A stretch of 64,000 nt of DNA from Allorhizobium borbori (GTDB lineage Bacteria > Pseudomonadota > Alphaproteobacteria > Rhizobiales > Rhizobiaceae), in NCBI RefSeq assembly GCF_014196535.1, contig NZ_JACIDU010000010.1:1-64000 (forward strand), written 5' to 3'. The position numbers and the translations under genes were made by a program. Position 1 is the first letter of the stretch. Every line of letters starts with the position of its first letter. A model generated the notes under the pieces. It ran no database searches. It had not been told where the DNA came from and worked only from the letters and a program-made list of their open reading frames with translations. Shown in pieces: positions 47,079 to 58,250 of this stretch.

Positions 47079-47846
47079 TCAGCCGAAATCGACGGCATGG
47101 AGGGCGTTGCCATTTTCCTTGAGCCAGGCCCTGGCGCTCGGTGTCTGCGGGCAAAGCCTTTCGCACAGCGCCCAGAAGTTCGGGCCGTGGTTCATCTCCT
47201 TCAGATGCGCGCACTCATGGGCGGCGAGATAGTCTATGATTTCCGGTGGTGCCATGACGATGCGCCAGGAGAAGCTGAGGGCGCCCGCGTGCGAACAGGA
47301 GCCCCAGCGGCTGCGCGTATCCTTCAGTGTCATGGACGCGATCCGGCGGCCAACACGGGCCGCATGCAGCGCAACGCGCGATTCCAGATCGCGGCGCGCC
47401 TCCTTCTTCAGAAAATCGACAACCCGGCGACCGAGATGCTCCGGCATGCCGCTAACCCGCAGTACGGGCTCACCATCGATCACCACGCTTTCGGTGACAC
47501 CGCGCAGCTTTCCGGTGTGTTCAATGCGGTGGGGAACACCGCGCAGGGGTATGGAACCACCGTCGGCAACGCAAGCCGTGTCGCGTGTTTCCATGCGACC
47601 AATCCGTTCATCCAACCAAGCGCCATGCCGATCAAGAAAGGCATCGATTTCGTGGTGACGAAGCCCCGGCGGCACGGTCATCTTCAGCGCCTTGCCGCCC
47701 GGTTCGATGCGTAGCGTGATGCGCGTGGCGCGCCGGTTTTCGCGGATGGTCAGTGGTAGCGCCCGGCCAAGCACCTCCACGGTGCGGCCCTTTGGCGCGT
47801 CTTTCGCGCGGCCGGCCGGCCTCTTCTGCTTCAGAAATCCGAACAT
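47079..47846 (-). CDS. M48/YgjP-like zinc metallopeptidase (DUF45)
   Basis: 255 aa, cytoplasmic by lack of signal or membrane segments. Belongs to the YgjP/WLM-type metallopeptidases: the conserved SRWGSCSHAGALSFSWRIVMAPPEIIDYL precedes the zinc motif HECAHLKEMNHGPNFW (HExxH plus a distal His). Substrate unknown. The start is MFGFLKQKR at 47846. It could share a transcript with trpF downstream, though a 153-bp gap intervenes. Confidence 0.85.
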   Translation of the reverse strand: MFGFLKQKRPAGRAKDAPKGRTVEVLGRALPLTIRENRRATRITLRIEPGGKALKMTVPPGLRHHEIDAFLDRHGAWLDERIGRMETRDTACVADGGSIPLRGVPHRIEHTGKLRGVTESVVIDGEPVLRVSGMPEHLGRRVVDFLKKEARRDLESRVALHAARVGRRIASMTLKDTRSRWGSCSHAGALSFSWRIVMAPPEIIDYLAAHECAHLKEMNHGPNFWALCERLCPQTPSARAWLKENGNALHAVDFG

Positions 47847-48087
47847 CGGGCATGGATAGCTGATTCGTGCCGGAGACCGTCAAGCAAAAGTCATCCGCCG
47901 CCGTGACAATTTTCGCGATGCGCGTTCACTTTGCAAACGCTGCATTCGACTCGCATGCTCTTGCCGTTACGATGAAGCAGCTTATGTTTAGCGGGTCGTC
48001 CCGTTTACAGGACACCGCGCGATGGTGATCGCCTCCCAAGCCCGTCGTGTCGAATGCCCTCCCCTTTCAGCCCCAGAGATGAGCACC

Positions 48088-48684
48088 ATGACTGACACCA
48101 ACCCCCGCCAGGCCGAGTATCCGGTCGATCCTCTGTTCCTGAACCGCTGGTCGCCGCGCGCCTTTACCGGCGAGAGTGTGCCAGAGAAGGATCTTCTGAC
48201 CATTCTCGACGCCGCCCGCTGGGCGCCGTCCGCTTTCAATTCCCAGCCGTGGCGTTTCGTCTACGGCGTCAAGGGCACCCCGGCCTTCGACAAGCTGCTT
48301 GGCCTTCTGAACGACTTCAACCAGAGCTGGGCGAAGAATGCCGGCGCCATTGTGATTGTTCTGTCGAAAACTCACCTTTTGCCGCCGGGTGCAGCCGAAG
48401 AGGTTCCCTCCTACAGCCACACGCTGGACGCCGGCGCTGCCTGGGGAAGCGCCGCATTGCAGGCTACGCTGCTCGGCTATTCCGCCCACGGCGCCACGGG
48501 TATCCACCTCGACAAGGTTCACGAGACGCTGGACGTTCCGGAAGGCTACCGCGCGGAACTTGCCTTCGTCGTTGGGAAGCGCGGTGACAAGTCCATTCTT
48601 CCGGAAGGGCTCGCCGCCCGCGAAGTGCCGAGCCCGCGCAAACCGCTGGCCGAAATCGCCTTTGAGGGCAGCTTCAAAGGCTGA
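48088..48684 (+). CDS. Nitroreductase family protein
   Basis: 198 aa flavin-dependent oxidoreductase of the nitroreductase superfamily; substrate unknown. The FMN-binding RWSPRAFTGE at the start, RWAPSAFNSQPWRF and the GSAALQATLLGYSAHG segment are typical. In-frame ATGs at 48079 and 48088 are nearly equal candidates; neither has a good ribosome site. Followed by the paired parS-like sites and a terminator shared with gyrB. Confidence 0.87.
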   Translation: MTDTNPRQAEYPVDPLFLNRWSPRAFTGESVPEKDLLTILDAARWAPSAFNSQPWRFVYGVKGTPAFDKLLGLLNDFNQSWAKNAGAIVIVLSKTHLLPPGAAEEVPSYSHTLDAGAAWGSAALQATLLGYSAHGATGIHLDKVHETLDVPEGYRAELAFVVGKRGDKSILPEGLAAREVPSPRKPLAEIAFEGSFKG

Positions 48685-48716
48685 AACACAACGCCCTTCC
48701 GTCATGCTTAACAAAG

Positions 48717-48732
48717 TGTTTCACGTGAATCT
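48717..48732. promoter_or_regulatory. parS-like site A (gyrB-nitroreductase spacer)
   Basis: TGTTTCACGTGAATCT matches the ParB target TGTTTCACGTGAAACA at 14 of 16 bases. With the second site (48759-48774) it forms a perfect 16-bp inverted repeat (arms 48716-48731 and 48760-48775) separated by 28 bases. Non-coding, about 10.5 kb from the proposed oriC. Confidence 0.65.
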
Positions 48733-48758
48733 GTGAAATCCAAGGCAAGCGGGAAGCG

Positions 48759-48774
48759 CGATTCACGTGAAACA
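48759..48774. promoter_or_regulatory. parS-like site B (gyrB-nitroreductase spacer)
   Basis: CGATTCACGTGAAACA matches the ParB target at 14 of 16 bases; inverted partner of site A. Confidence 0.65.
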
Positions 48775-48782
48775 CAAAATGA

Positions 48783-48819
48783 AAAGTCCCGGAGGAGGTT
48801 TTCCACCGGGACTTTTTCT
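48783..48819. terminator. Bidirectional terminator between nitroreductase and gyrB
   Basis: AAAGTCCCGG (48783-48792) pairs with CCGGGACTTT (48806-48815) over a 13-base loop. Followed by TTTTTCTTT on the plus strand and TTTTCATTTT on the minus strand, so it can end both convergent genes. Confidence 0.85.
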
Positions 48820-48840
48820 TTGTCGGATCGATAGCCGGAG

Positions 48841-51321
<2,481 letters not shown>

Positions 51322-51344
51322 TCACCGGCAATTCCGCTAGGAAT

Positions 51345-51374
51345 TAACTACAGGTTTTTTACCGCAAGGTCCAA
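51345..51374 (-). promoter_or_regulatory. Candidate gyrB promoter
   Basis: On the minus strand TTGGAC (51374-51369) and TAGTTA (51350-51345) are separated by 18 bases, about 70 bases before the gyrB ATG. Confidence 0.35.
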
Positions 51375-51408
51375 ACGCATGACCCCGGAAGCGGCATAAA
51401 ACAGGGGA

Positions 51409-51789
51409 TTAAACGCCCTTGTAGCGCTTTGCCTCCGCCTTTTCCAGCACGGCGGCGATCTCCTCCACGATCTCCGGCGAAAGCTCGCGAAAATCGCGGG
51501 CCAGGCGGTTGGCCAGCGCGGTGTAGGGAGCCGGCAAACCGGCCGTATCGAGCGTCACCCGCGGATCGGATGCGGATGCAATGCTGAACAGTTCCTCGGC
51601 CTCATCCCAGATGACATTGAAATAACCGGCGACGCGCTGGAGAAAATTGAAGCTTGGCGTTCCACGCCGGCCATGTTCGAGCGCCGAAAGATAGGCCGCG
51701 GATACACCAATGGCCTCAGCCATCTGCTTTTGCGTCACGCCGCGTTCTTCCCGCAGGCGCCTTATCGTTTCACCGAAGGGTGTGGTCAT
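51409..51789 (-). CDS. XRE-family transcriptional regulator
   Basis: 126 aa. Helix-turn-helix in residues 5-60 (TIRRLREERGVTQKQMAEAIGVSAAYLSALEHGRRG), with a C-terminal helical part of unknown role. Its target is not known. The start overlaps the Smr gene stop by 4 bases, so it belongs to the Tim44-mltA-smr-xre operon and may regulate it. Confidence 0.88.
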   Translation of the reverse strand: MTTPFGETIRRLREERGVTQKQMAEAIGVSAAYLSALEHGRRGTPSFNFLQRVAGYFNVIWDEAEELFSIASASDPRVTLDTAGLPAPYTALANRLARDFRELSPEIVEEIAAVLEKAEAKRYKGV

Positions 51790-52364
51790 GACCTGTCCCC
51801 GCGTTGCCGTGACAGACGCACATAAAAGGCTCCCTCGCCGCCATGGTTGCGCGCCGCCGGCTCATAGGACGAGATAAAGAAGCGGAACTCGGGCTTGGAA
51901 AACCACAGCGGCACCGCCCGCTTCAAGGCGCCTTCGCTGCCCATGGACGAGCCCTTGCCGGTGATGACGAGAACATGCCGCAAGCCGCGTTCGTGCGCCC
52001 GGATGATGAAATCGAGCAAAACGGTATGGGCTTCGCTCTGGAACATGCCGTGCAGATCGATCCGCGCCTCAAGCGCCAGTGCGCCACGCGACAGCTTGCG
52101 CTTGACCGGCTTTTCCAGCGGATAATGGCAATGCTTCGCCGGATTCTTTCCGTCCTTATCCGGATTCACCAGCGATTCAGCCGATCCTTGTCCGACTTTC
52201 TTTATTGTCGGAGGCTCCGGTTCAACCGGCGCGGGCTCAAGATAGCTTTCCTCGAACTTCAAAAGGTCTTCCATGCGTCCTGCCAAGGGGCGCACGGTTC
52301 TGGCAATCTTGCCCCAGAGGACCCGTTCATCCGTGTCGAGGTCGCGTTTGCCCTTGCGTGCCAT
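51786..52364 (-). CDS. Smr/MutS2-type domain protein
   Basis: 192 aa. A C-terminal Smr domain (about residues 100-190) with the IDLHGMFQSEAHTVLLDFI and VLVITGKGSSMGSEGALK motifs; such domains are endonucleases acting on DNA or ribosome-bound RNA. The N-terminal 95 residues are low-complexity and charged. Its ATG overlaps the mltA stop by one base. Confidence 0.92.
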   Translation of the reverse strand: MARKGKRDLDTDERVLWGKIARTVRPLAGRMEDLLKFEESYLEPAPVEPEPPTIKKVGQGSAESLVNPDKDGKNPAKHCHYPLEKPVKRKLSRGALALEARIDLHGMFQSEAHTVLLDFIIRAHERGLRHVLVITGKGSSMGSEGALKRAVPLWFSKPEFRFFISSYEPAARNHGGEGAFYVRLSRQRGDRS

Positions 52365-53485
52365 CAGCGGAACCTTTCCGCTGCACCATTCGGGATGAGG
52401 ATGACGAAATCCGCTGCGTTGCGGATGGTTCCGGCCTGGTTACCGGCTTCAAAGCCGGAGCCGGTAAAGATATCGCCCCGCGCCGGCCCAACGATGGCTG
52501 TTCCGGTATCGAGCGCCAGAACGAGCCGCCGGAACGGCTGCCCTTTATCAAGATGCGTCAAGGTTTGAGAGGAAACAAAGAAGGGGCAGCCGAAGGTGTG
52601 GATCAACCGGTCCACCGCCAGCGACCGGCCGGCAATCAGCGGCACCTTGGCGGCGGCAATCGGTCCCTTCGCCAAACCTTCGACCTCCGCCTCGCGGAAG
52701 AAGATGTAGGACCGGTTCTGCCAGAGGATCTCGTCCACCCGGTCAGGATGCTCGGCGAGCCAAGCCCGGATCGTCTGCATGGAAATGGTCGCAAGGTCCA
52801 GTTCACCGTGATCGACCAGATAGCGACCGATCCCTGAAAAGGGGTGTCCGGCCTTGGCGGAATAAGTGATACGCCGGACGCTTCCATCGGGATAGACCAG
52901 ACGGGCCGCCCCCTGTACATGTGCAAAGAACACATCCACCTTCGATTTCGCCCAGGCGATTTCGAGGCCGCGTCCTTCAAGCGCACCCCGATCAATCTCA
53001 CCGCGATCCGCATAAAAGCCGATGGAGCCGTCCGGCTTTTTCAGGCCGAAGCGATAGTCCGCGTCCATTTCCGCCGGGCGATTATCGTCATCGACATCCA
53101 CGAGATCGTCGGGGCGACGATAGAAGGGGTAGCGCCAGGCTGCATCCGGCGTAGCGGAAACCTCGACCTCCGGCTCATAAAAACCGGTGACGAAACCACG
53201 GGCGGCGGCATGGGGAACGATGCGGAAGGGCTGACAATGGGTCTCGAAGAACGCGCGCGCCTCTGCCGCACTCCGCGGTGCGGCTTCAGTGGCCGCGCCC
53301 AATAGCGGCAGCAAGTCTGCCGCCGTAACGCCAAGAGAACCGGTTCGGTAAGGCTTGGCGTTTTGAAGATGGTCCAGCACATCCTTCAACGCCGGGAAGA
53401 GCGGCGAAGGGTCATCCTCCGCCCAGCCCTCCAGCCCGGAGAAAGAAAGAGCTTCCAGGTGAAAGGGTCCGGGCGAGGCGCTCAT
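52364..53485 (-). CDS. mltA: Membrane-bound lytic transglycosylase A family protein
   Basis: 373 aa. Peptidoglycan-cleaving MltA domain followed by the 3D domain (ALDTGTAIVGPARGDIFTGSG, Asp-rich active site). The family elements FVTGFYEPEVEVS, YSAKAGHPFSGIGRYL and NRSYIFFRE are clear. No lipoprotein signal or membrane helix can be seen at the N-terminus (SASPGPFHLEALSFSGL), which is unexpected for an envelope enzyme. The start overlaps the Tim44-like gene stop by 4 bases. Confidence 0.92.
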   Translation of the reverse strand: MSASPGPFHLEALSFSGLEGWAEDDPSPLFPALKDVLDHLQNAKPYRTGSLGVTAADLLPLLGAATEAAPRSAAEARAFFETHCQPFRIVPHAAARGFVTGFYEPEVEVSATPDAAWRYPFYRRPDDLVDVDDDNRPAEMDADYRFGLKKPDGSIGFYADRGEIDRGALEGRGLEIAWAKSKVDVFFAHVQGAARLVYPDGSVRRITYSAKAGHPFSGIGRYLVDHGELDLATISMQTIRAWLAEHPDRVDEILWQNRSYIFFREAEVEGLAKGPIAAAKVPLIAGRSLAVDRLIHTFGCPFFVSSQTLTHLDKGQPFRRLVLALDTGTAIVGPARGDIFTGSGFEAGNQAGTIRNAADFVILIPNGAAERFR

Positions 53486-54177
53486 TGTTCGGATTCGGTC
53501 GCGATCAGTTTCCAGTTCGGATCGCGCGAACGACTGTCACGCGCGAACGTCCAGAGGTCGTTGACATCGGAGACGTTCTCCGCGTCGCCGTCAATAATCT
53601 TGCCGTCCTTGTCGAAGGTAGCGGAAATGAGCTGGCTCAAAATGCGAACGGTGATCTGGACTTCGCTGTCCTTCACCGAGGCCTGAACGATCTCTGCCTT
53701 CTCGATACCGACAAAGGTGGACTTCATGGTCTCGCCGGCTTTTTCGCGCTCGGTGATCGCCACATTGAAACCGTCGAACACGTCCTTGGAGAGAAGTCCT
53801 TTCAGCGCCTTGCGATCGCCATCGGCAAAGGCGACGACGATCATCTCGTAGGCCATGCGGGCGCCATTCAGGAATTCCTTCGGCTCGAAGGTCTGGTCAG
53901 CGCGAAGCACCGTGCGAAGCTGCTCGTTGAGATCGCCGCCAACCGGAGCATAGGCGTCGATCGCACTGAAGCTGTCTTCGCCATCCTGACCGTTGCGGCG
54001 TGGAATTGTCACGACCTTGCCGTCTTCCGTCGGGGCTTTGGCCTCGTCCCTCGCGCTGAAAGGATCGAACGGCGGCTTTTCGTTTCCGGTCCGGCGACCG
54101 AGAACGGACCGGAGCTGGATGAAGATCAGCACCGCCGCCACAACGAAAAACAAGGTAATGAAGTCGTTCGATCCCAT
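53482..54177 (-). CDS. Tim44/TimA family adaptor-like protein
   Basis: 231 aa. One N-terminal membrane helix (FITLFFVVAAVLIFIQL) and a C-terminal Tim44-like domain (about residues 85-230: FLNGARMAYEMIVVAFADGDRKALKGLLS ... WTFARDSRSRDPNWKLIATE). Homologous to the mitochondrial import adaptor Tim44; the bacterial role is not settled. ATG 54177 is preferred. First gene of the operon with mltA, the Smr gene and the XRE gene, divergent from fxsA. Confidence 0.9.
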   Translation of the reverse strand: MGSNDFITLFFVVAAVLIFIQLRSVLGRRTGNEKPPFDPFSARDEAKAPTEDGKVVTIPRRNGQDGEDSFSAIDAYAPVGGDLNEQLRTVLRADQTFEPKEFLNGARMAYEMIVVAFADGDRKALKGLLSKDVFDGFNVAITEREKAGETMKSTFVGIEKAEIVQASVKDSEVQITVRILSQLISATFDKDGKIIDGDAENVSDVNDLWTFARDSRSRDPNWKLIATESEQ

Positions 54178-54304
54178 CTTATTCCGCAATCGCTGTTAAT
54201 TTCATTCTTTGTACCCATATAATCAGCATCGGCCCGGCATTCAAACTGCCAAGGGCGGAATCATTACGGAATCCGGTCACTTCGACTTCATCATCAGGGA
54301 AATC

Positions 54305-54835
54305 ATGTCTTCGCGCCTGTTACTGCCCCTCATTCTTCTCTTGCCGCTGGCGGAAATCGCGATGTTCGTGCTGGTCGGGCAAAGGATCGGTGTCGGGGCC
54401 ACCATTCTTGCCGTTCTGGCCAGTTCATTTGGCGGCATGATTCTGATGCGCAAGCAGGGCTTGTCGATGTTGCGCGGCCTTCAAGCCGGCGCGACCGGCG
54501 CGGAAGGCGGTGAGGTGGTGCGCGGCATGCTGCATATGGTCGCCGGTCTTCTGCTCGTCATTCCGGGCTTCATCACCTCGGCGCTTGGTCTGCTTCTGCT
54601 CCTGCCGCTTACGCGCAGCTTTCTTTGGCGTTCACTGAAGCCCGATGTCGTCGTAACGCGGTCGGCTCAATTCTATCGCCGCTCGAATACAGGCGAACGC
54701 AATACCAAATCCGGACCGTCGGTGATCGATCTCGATGACGGGGAATTCCACCGCGACGAGGAGACGAAACCGAAGGACGGATCAGGGCAGAACCGCTCGC
54801 CCTGGGCTGGGCCAGGCAAGCAGATCGACGGCTGA
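54305..54835 (+). CDS. fxsA: FxsA family membrane protein
   Basis: 176 aa. FxsA inner-membrane protein; in E. coli overproduction relieves phage T7 exclusion. Four hydrophobic segments in the first 110 residues, with PLAEIAMFVLVG and the GLLLVIPGFITSALGLLLLLP signature. The C-terminal 60 residues are polar. AGGGA lies 5 bases before ATG 54305. A TATAAT hexamer at 54218-54223 may be the -10 of its promoter. Confidence 0.93.
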   Translation: MSSRLLLPLILLLPLAEIAMFVLVGQRIGVGATILAVLASSFGGMILMRKQGLSMLRGLQAGATGAEGGEVVRGMLHMVAGLLLVIPGFITSALGLLLLLPLTRSFLWRSLKPDVVVTRSAQFYRRSNTGERNTKSGPSVIDLDDGEFHRDEETKPKDGSGQNRSPWAGPGKQIDG

Positions 54836-54911
54836 GAGGCCCCGGCGCTCAGGGTTGTAAGCCCCTTTGCGAAATGCTAGAGCGGCACAAATCAAATTCG
54901 GAGAAAGCCCC

Positions 54912-55385
54912 ATGGCCAACGAGAATTCTTCCGAGGGTGCTCAGCCCTCCCTCAACATCCTTGCCCAGTACATCAAGGATCTGTCCTTCGAAAACCCGGG
55001 TGCGCCGCGCTCGCTCCAGGCCCGTGACAATCCGCCGGCGATCAACATCTCCGTCAACGTCAATGCCAACCCGCTTTCCGAAAATGATTTCGACGTCGTT
55101 CTTTCGCTGAACGCGGAAGCCAAGGATGGCGACAAGGCCCTCTTCGCGGTTGAACTGGTTTATGGCGGTGTGTTCCGCATTACCGGCTTCCCGCAGGAAC
55201 ATATCCTGCCGATCCTCTTCATCGAGTGCCCGCGCCTGCTTTTCCCGTTCGCTCGCCAGATCGTCGCGGACGCAACGCGCAACGGCGGCTTCCCGCCGCT
55301 GATGATCGACCCGATCGACTTCACGCAGATGTTTTCGCAGCGCATGGCCGAAGAACAGGCCCGCGCCAAGGTTCAGGCGAACTGA
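54912..55385 (+). CDS. secB: Protein-export chaperone SecB
   Basis: 157 aa. Tetrameric cytoplasmic chaperone that keeps precursors unfolded for SecA. The [19 protein letters not shown] opening and [31 protein letters not shown] are diagnostic. GGAGAAAG is before the ATG. Confidence 0.98.
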   Translation: MANENSSEGAQPSLNILAQYIKDLSFENPGAPRSLQARDNPPAINISVNVNANPLSENDFDVVLSLNAEAKDGDKALFAVELVYGGVFRITGFPQEHILPILFIECPRLLFPFARQIVADATRNGGFPPLMIDPIDFTQMFSQRMAEEQARAKVQAN

Positions 55386-55409
55386 TCCGAAACGCCTTGC
55401 GACAGACAA

Positions 55410-55440
55410 AAGCCCGGTTTTGCGACCGGGCTTTTTCTTT
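55410..55440. terminator. Bidirectional terminator between secB and dnaQ
   Basis: AAGCCCGGT (55410-55418) pairs with ACCGGGCTT (55425-55433) over a 6-base loop; T-runs stand on both outer sides (TTTTTCTTT on plus, TTTTGTCTGT on minus). It separates two convergent genes. Confidence 0.9.
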
Positions 55441-55448
55441 GGCGATGA

Positions 55449-56156
55449 TTACATCTGATCCTCGTATTTCGACCAGATCGGCGTGCCCTTGAGCGTCGCG
55501 ACCATCGCCGCGTGGCGATCGCGCTCCTCCGTGGTCAGCCGCGAGACAAGCGGCCGTGGCCTTTGCCCGAATTCCGAAATCGTCGCATCGTCACTGTTAT
55601 CGCCCTCGATGCGGCGTTCCTCCTCCGTCAGGCCGAAGGCCGCCTGACGACCGCCAATCATTTCTATGTAGACTTCGGCCAGCAATTCAGCGTCGAGGAG
55701 TGCGCCGTGCTTCGTGCGGTGGGAATTGTCGATACCATAACGACGGCAGAGCGCATCGAGCGTGTTCGGACCCATCGGATTCTTGCGCCGGGCCAAGGCA
55801 AGAGTATCAACGACAAGTTCACCCGGCACGGGCGGCAGGTTCAACCGGGCAAACTCGGCGTTCATGAAGCCCATGTCGAAGGTGGCATTATGGGCAATCC
55901 ACTTGGCGCCTTCGAAGAATTCGATGATCTTCGGCGCCACTTCGGAAAAGGGTGGCTTGTCCTTCAGGAACTCATCCGAAATACCGTGCACTGCAAGCGC
56001 ATCCGGGTGGACCTTGCGGTCGCCGGGATTGATATAGAAATGGATCGTGTTACCGGTCGGGAAATGATTGAAAAGCTCGATACCGCCAATTTCGATCACG
56101 CGGTCGTTCTTGTTCTCGAGGCCCGTCGTTTCCGTATCGAAAATGATTTCACGCAT
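55449..56156 (-). CDS. dnaQ: DNA polymerase III subunit epsilon
   Basis: 235 aa proofreading 3'-5' exonuclease. Exo I FDTETTGL, Exo II HNATFDMGFMNAEF and Exo III HGALLDAELLAEVY are intact. The C-terminal tail (about residues 180-235) presumably contacts the alpha subunit. The ATG is 2 bases beyond the coaE stop. Confidence 0.97.
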   Translation of the reverse strand: MREIIFDTETTGLENKNDRVIEIGGIELFNHFPTGNTIHFYINPGDRKVHPDALAVHGISDEFLKDKPPFSEVAPKIIEFFEGAKWIAHNATFDMGFMNAEFARLNLPPVPGELVVDTLALARRKNPMGPNTLDALCRRYGIDNSHRTKHGALLDAELLAEVYIEMIGGRQAAFGLTEEERRIEGDNSDDATISEFGQRPRPLVSRLTTEERDRHAAMVATLKGTPIWSKYEDQM

Positions 56157-56158
56157 GT

Positions 56159-56758
56159 TCAGCCTTTCCGCTTCCAGCCGGTCTTGAGGATGGCGAGCAC
56201 CTGCCGCACCTGCTCGTGGGCCGCCTCAAGCCCCTGCCCCGTATCGATGATGAAATCGGCGCGCTTACGTTTTTCCGCATCCGAGATTTGCCGGCTCAGA
56301 ATCAACTCGAATTTTTCCACCGTCATGCCTGGTCGGGCGAGAACACGGGCACGCTGGATTTCCGGATCGCAGGTCACGACTACGATCGCATCAACTCGCG
56401 CTTCACCACCCGTTTCGAAGAGAAGCGGAATATCAAGAAGAACGATCGGTGTCGCCGCCGCCCGTTCACGCTCCAGAAACGCCCCTTCGCGGGCCCGCAC
56501 AAGCGGGTGAATGACCGCCTCAAGCTCCTTAAACTTAGCCGGATTCTCGGAAAGTTGCCGGCTCAGTTCCACCCTGTTGACGGTTCCGTTTTCAACGCTG
56601 CCCGGGAAGAGCCGGCCAACCGGTTCTACCGCTTCGCTGCGATAGAGATCGTGAACCACTGCATCCGAATCGTTCACCGGCACACCTTCCGCCCGGAAAA
56701 AATCCGCGGTCGTGGACTTACCCATGCCGATGGAGCCGGTCAGTCCGAGAATGATCAT
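56159..56758 (-). CDS. coaE: Dephospho-CoA kinase
   Basis: 199 aa. Last step of coenzyme A synthesis. P-loop [12 protein letters not shown] near the start, [10 protein letters not shown] and [17 protein letters not shown] are typical. Overlaps the aroE stop by 4 bases and precedes dnaQ by 2. Confidence 0.97.
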   Translation of the reverse strand: MIILGLTGSIGMGKSTTADFFRAEGVPVNDSDAVVHDLYRSEAVEPVGRLFPGSVENGTVNRVELSRQLSENPAKFKELEAVIHPLVRAREGAFLERERAAATPIVLLDIPLLFETGGEARVDAIVVVTCDPEIQRARVLARPGMTVEKFELILSRQISDAEKRKRADFIIDTGQGLEAAHEQVRQVLAILKTGWKRKG

Positions 56759-57615
56759 GCGTGATTTTCCATGTCGGCGATCACCAGAGTGCGCAGGGTT
56801 TCATCGACAGCGGGACGCCGGCCAAACCACTTTTCGAAACCCGGCACGGCCTGATACAGCAGCATGCCGAGGCCATCAACGATAGCAAGACCCTGCGCTT
56901 CTGCCATCGCCAGGATTGGCGTCATGAGCGGGACATAAACGATATCGGTCGCAACGGCGCCGGTTTTCATGGACGAGAAATCGATATCGGGAACGTCTGA
57001 TCCATCCATGCCGAGCGAAGTCGTGTTGACGAAGAGGCCCGCTCCTTTCATCACCTCCGGCAAGGCCTCCAGGGAATGGGCGTGAATCCGATCTCCAAAG
57101 CGATCGGCCAGTTCCCGGGCCCGGTCAAGCGTGCGGTTCAGCACATGGATCTCGCCGATGCCGCGGTTGCGCAGTGCCTGAAGAATGGCCCGGCTGGCAC
57201 CGCCCGCACCCAGCACGACAGCACAGTCTGTCATATCCCAGCCCGGATGGCGCTCATCGAGATTGGCGGTGAAGCCCATGCCATCGGTATTTGTCGCCTT
57301 CAACCGCCCTTCTTCCAGCCAGAGCGTATTCGCCGCACCGAGTTCGGATGCCAGCGCATCCGGCTCATCGGCCAGAGCAAAAGCCATTTCCTTGTGAGGG
57401 ATAGTGACATTGCCACCGCGAAAGCCGCTCGTGCCTTCCTTCAGCGCCGAGATGAAAGCCGGGAAATTTTCCGGCGCCACCTCCTGCGCCGTGTAACTTC
57501 CGTCAATCCCAAGTGTCTTCAACCAATGGCCATGAATGAGCGGCGAGCGTGAATGTTTCACGGGATAACCGGTCACGAAGGCCTTTTTGGTTAATGTTTC
57601 ACGTGAATCAGCCAT
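56755..57615 (-). CDS. aroE: Shikimate dehydrogenase
   Basis: 286 aa. Reduces 3-dehydroshikimate to shikimate with NADPH. The substrate motif [15 protein letters not shown], the catalytic Lys in [10 protein letters not shown] and the NADP loop [12 protein letters not shown] followed by LNRT are all present. The ATG at 57615 (GGGGGAG upstream) starts 8 bases inside the maf gene, and codons 3-7 coincide with the best parS-like site. Confidence 0.97.
   Translation of the reverse strand: MADSRETLTKKAFVTGYPVKHSRSPLIHGHWLKTLGIDGSYTAQEVAPENFPAFISALKEGTSGFRGGNVTIPHKEMAFALADEPDALASELGAANTLWLEEGRLKATNTDGMGFTANLDERHPGWDMTDCAVVLGAGGASRAILQALRNRGIGEIHVLNRTLDRARELADRFGDRIHAHSLEALPEVMKGAGLFVNTTSLGMDGSDVPDIDFSSMKTGAVATDIVYVPLMTPILAMAEAQGLAIVDGLGMLLYQAVPGFEKWFGRRPAVDETLRTLVIADMENHA
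57595..57610. promoter_or_regulatory. Best parS-like site, in maf/aroE overlap
   Basis: TGTTTCACGTGAATCA differs from the ParB target TGTTTCACGTGAAACA at one position. It lies 1.5 kb from the proposed oriC and within codons of aroE, with its edge over the maf stop. Confidence 0.75.
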
Positions 57616-58207
57616 CGATCTCCCCCATGCGACGCAATTCCTTAAGAACCGCCAGAAGCGGCAATCCGATGATGGTGAAGTAATCGCCATCAATCTTCTC
57701 GAAAAGCTGGATGCCCTCACCTTCCAACTGATAGGCACCAACACTTTGCAGCGCTCTGGTACCGACACGTGCGAGATGGCGCGCGACAAAGTCCGGTGTC
57801 AGCGTCCGCACAGCCATGTCCGCATGGGCGATATGATCCCAGACGATGGCGCCATCGCGGGCGAAAGCAACAGCGCTGTTCAGCCGATGCGTCTGGCCTG
57901 ACAATGACAAAAGATGAGCGGCGGCGGCCTCCATTGTCGGCGGCTTGTGATAGACGCGCGAACCGAGCGACATGGTCTGATCCGAACCGATGACCAAAGC
58001 ACCGGGATAACGCTCACTCACCTCGACGGCCTTTGCACGAGCAAGATGCAGCGCCACGGCATCCGGCGTCGCGCCAGATTGTTCGAGTGGTGCTTCGATC
58101 GCGCGTTCATCAATCCGGGCCGCGTGGGCCTCGAAACTCAGTCCGGCGTTTTCAAGAAGCGCCCGACGGAACGGACTGGACGAAGCGAGAATGAGGGGCA
58201 AGGCCAT
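57608..58207 (-). CDS. maf: Maf family nucleotide pyrophosphatase
   Basis: 199 aa. Hydrolyses non-canonical nucleoside triphosphates (dTTP/UTP or modified CTP classes). The start [18 protein letters not shown], the [10 protein letters not shown] catalytic region with KP, and [23 protein letters not shown] are diagnostic. ATG 58207 is the family start. Operon maf-aroE-coaE-dnaQ on the minus strand. Confidence 0.95.
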   Translation of the reverse strand: MALPLILASSSPFRRALLENAGLSFEAHAARIDERAIEAPLEQSGATPDAVALHLARAKAVEVSERYPGALVIGSDQTMSLGSRVYHKPPTMEAAAAHLLSLSGQTHRLNSAVAFARDGAIVWDHIAHADMAVRTLTPDFVARHLARVGTRALQSVGAYQLEGEGIQLFEKIDGDYFTIIGLPLLAVLKELRRMGEIDG

Positions 58208-58250
58208 CGGGCATTTTCCGCGTGAAACAGACTGGGAACGGTTGTCCGGT

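Noticed and set aside
57554-57569. parS-like TGTTTCACGGGATAAC in aroE
   Set aside because: Core is broken (CACGGG) and the right half does not match.
57766-57771. CACGTG in maf
   Set aside because: Flanks bear no resemblance to the ParB consensus; chance hexamer in coding sequence.
58214-58229. parS-like TTTTCCGCGTGAAACA upstream of maf
   Set aside because: The invariant CACGTG core is changed to CGCGTG.
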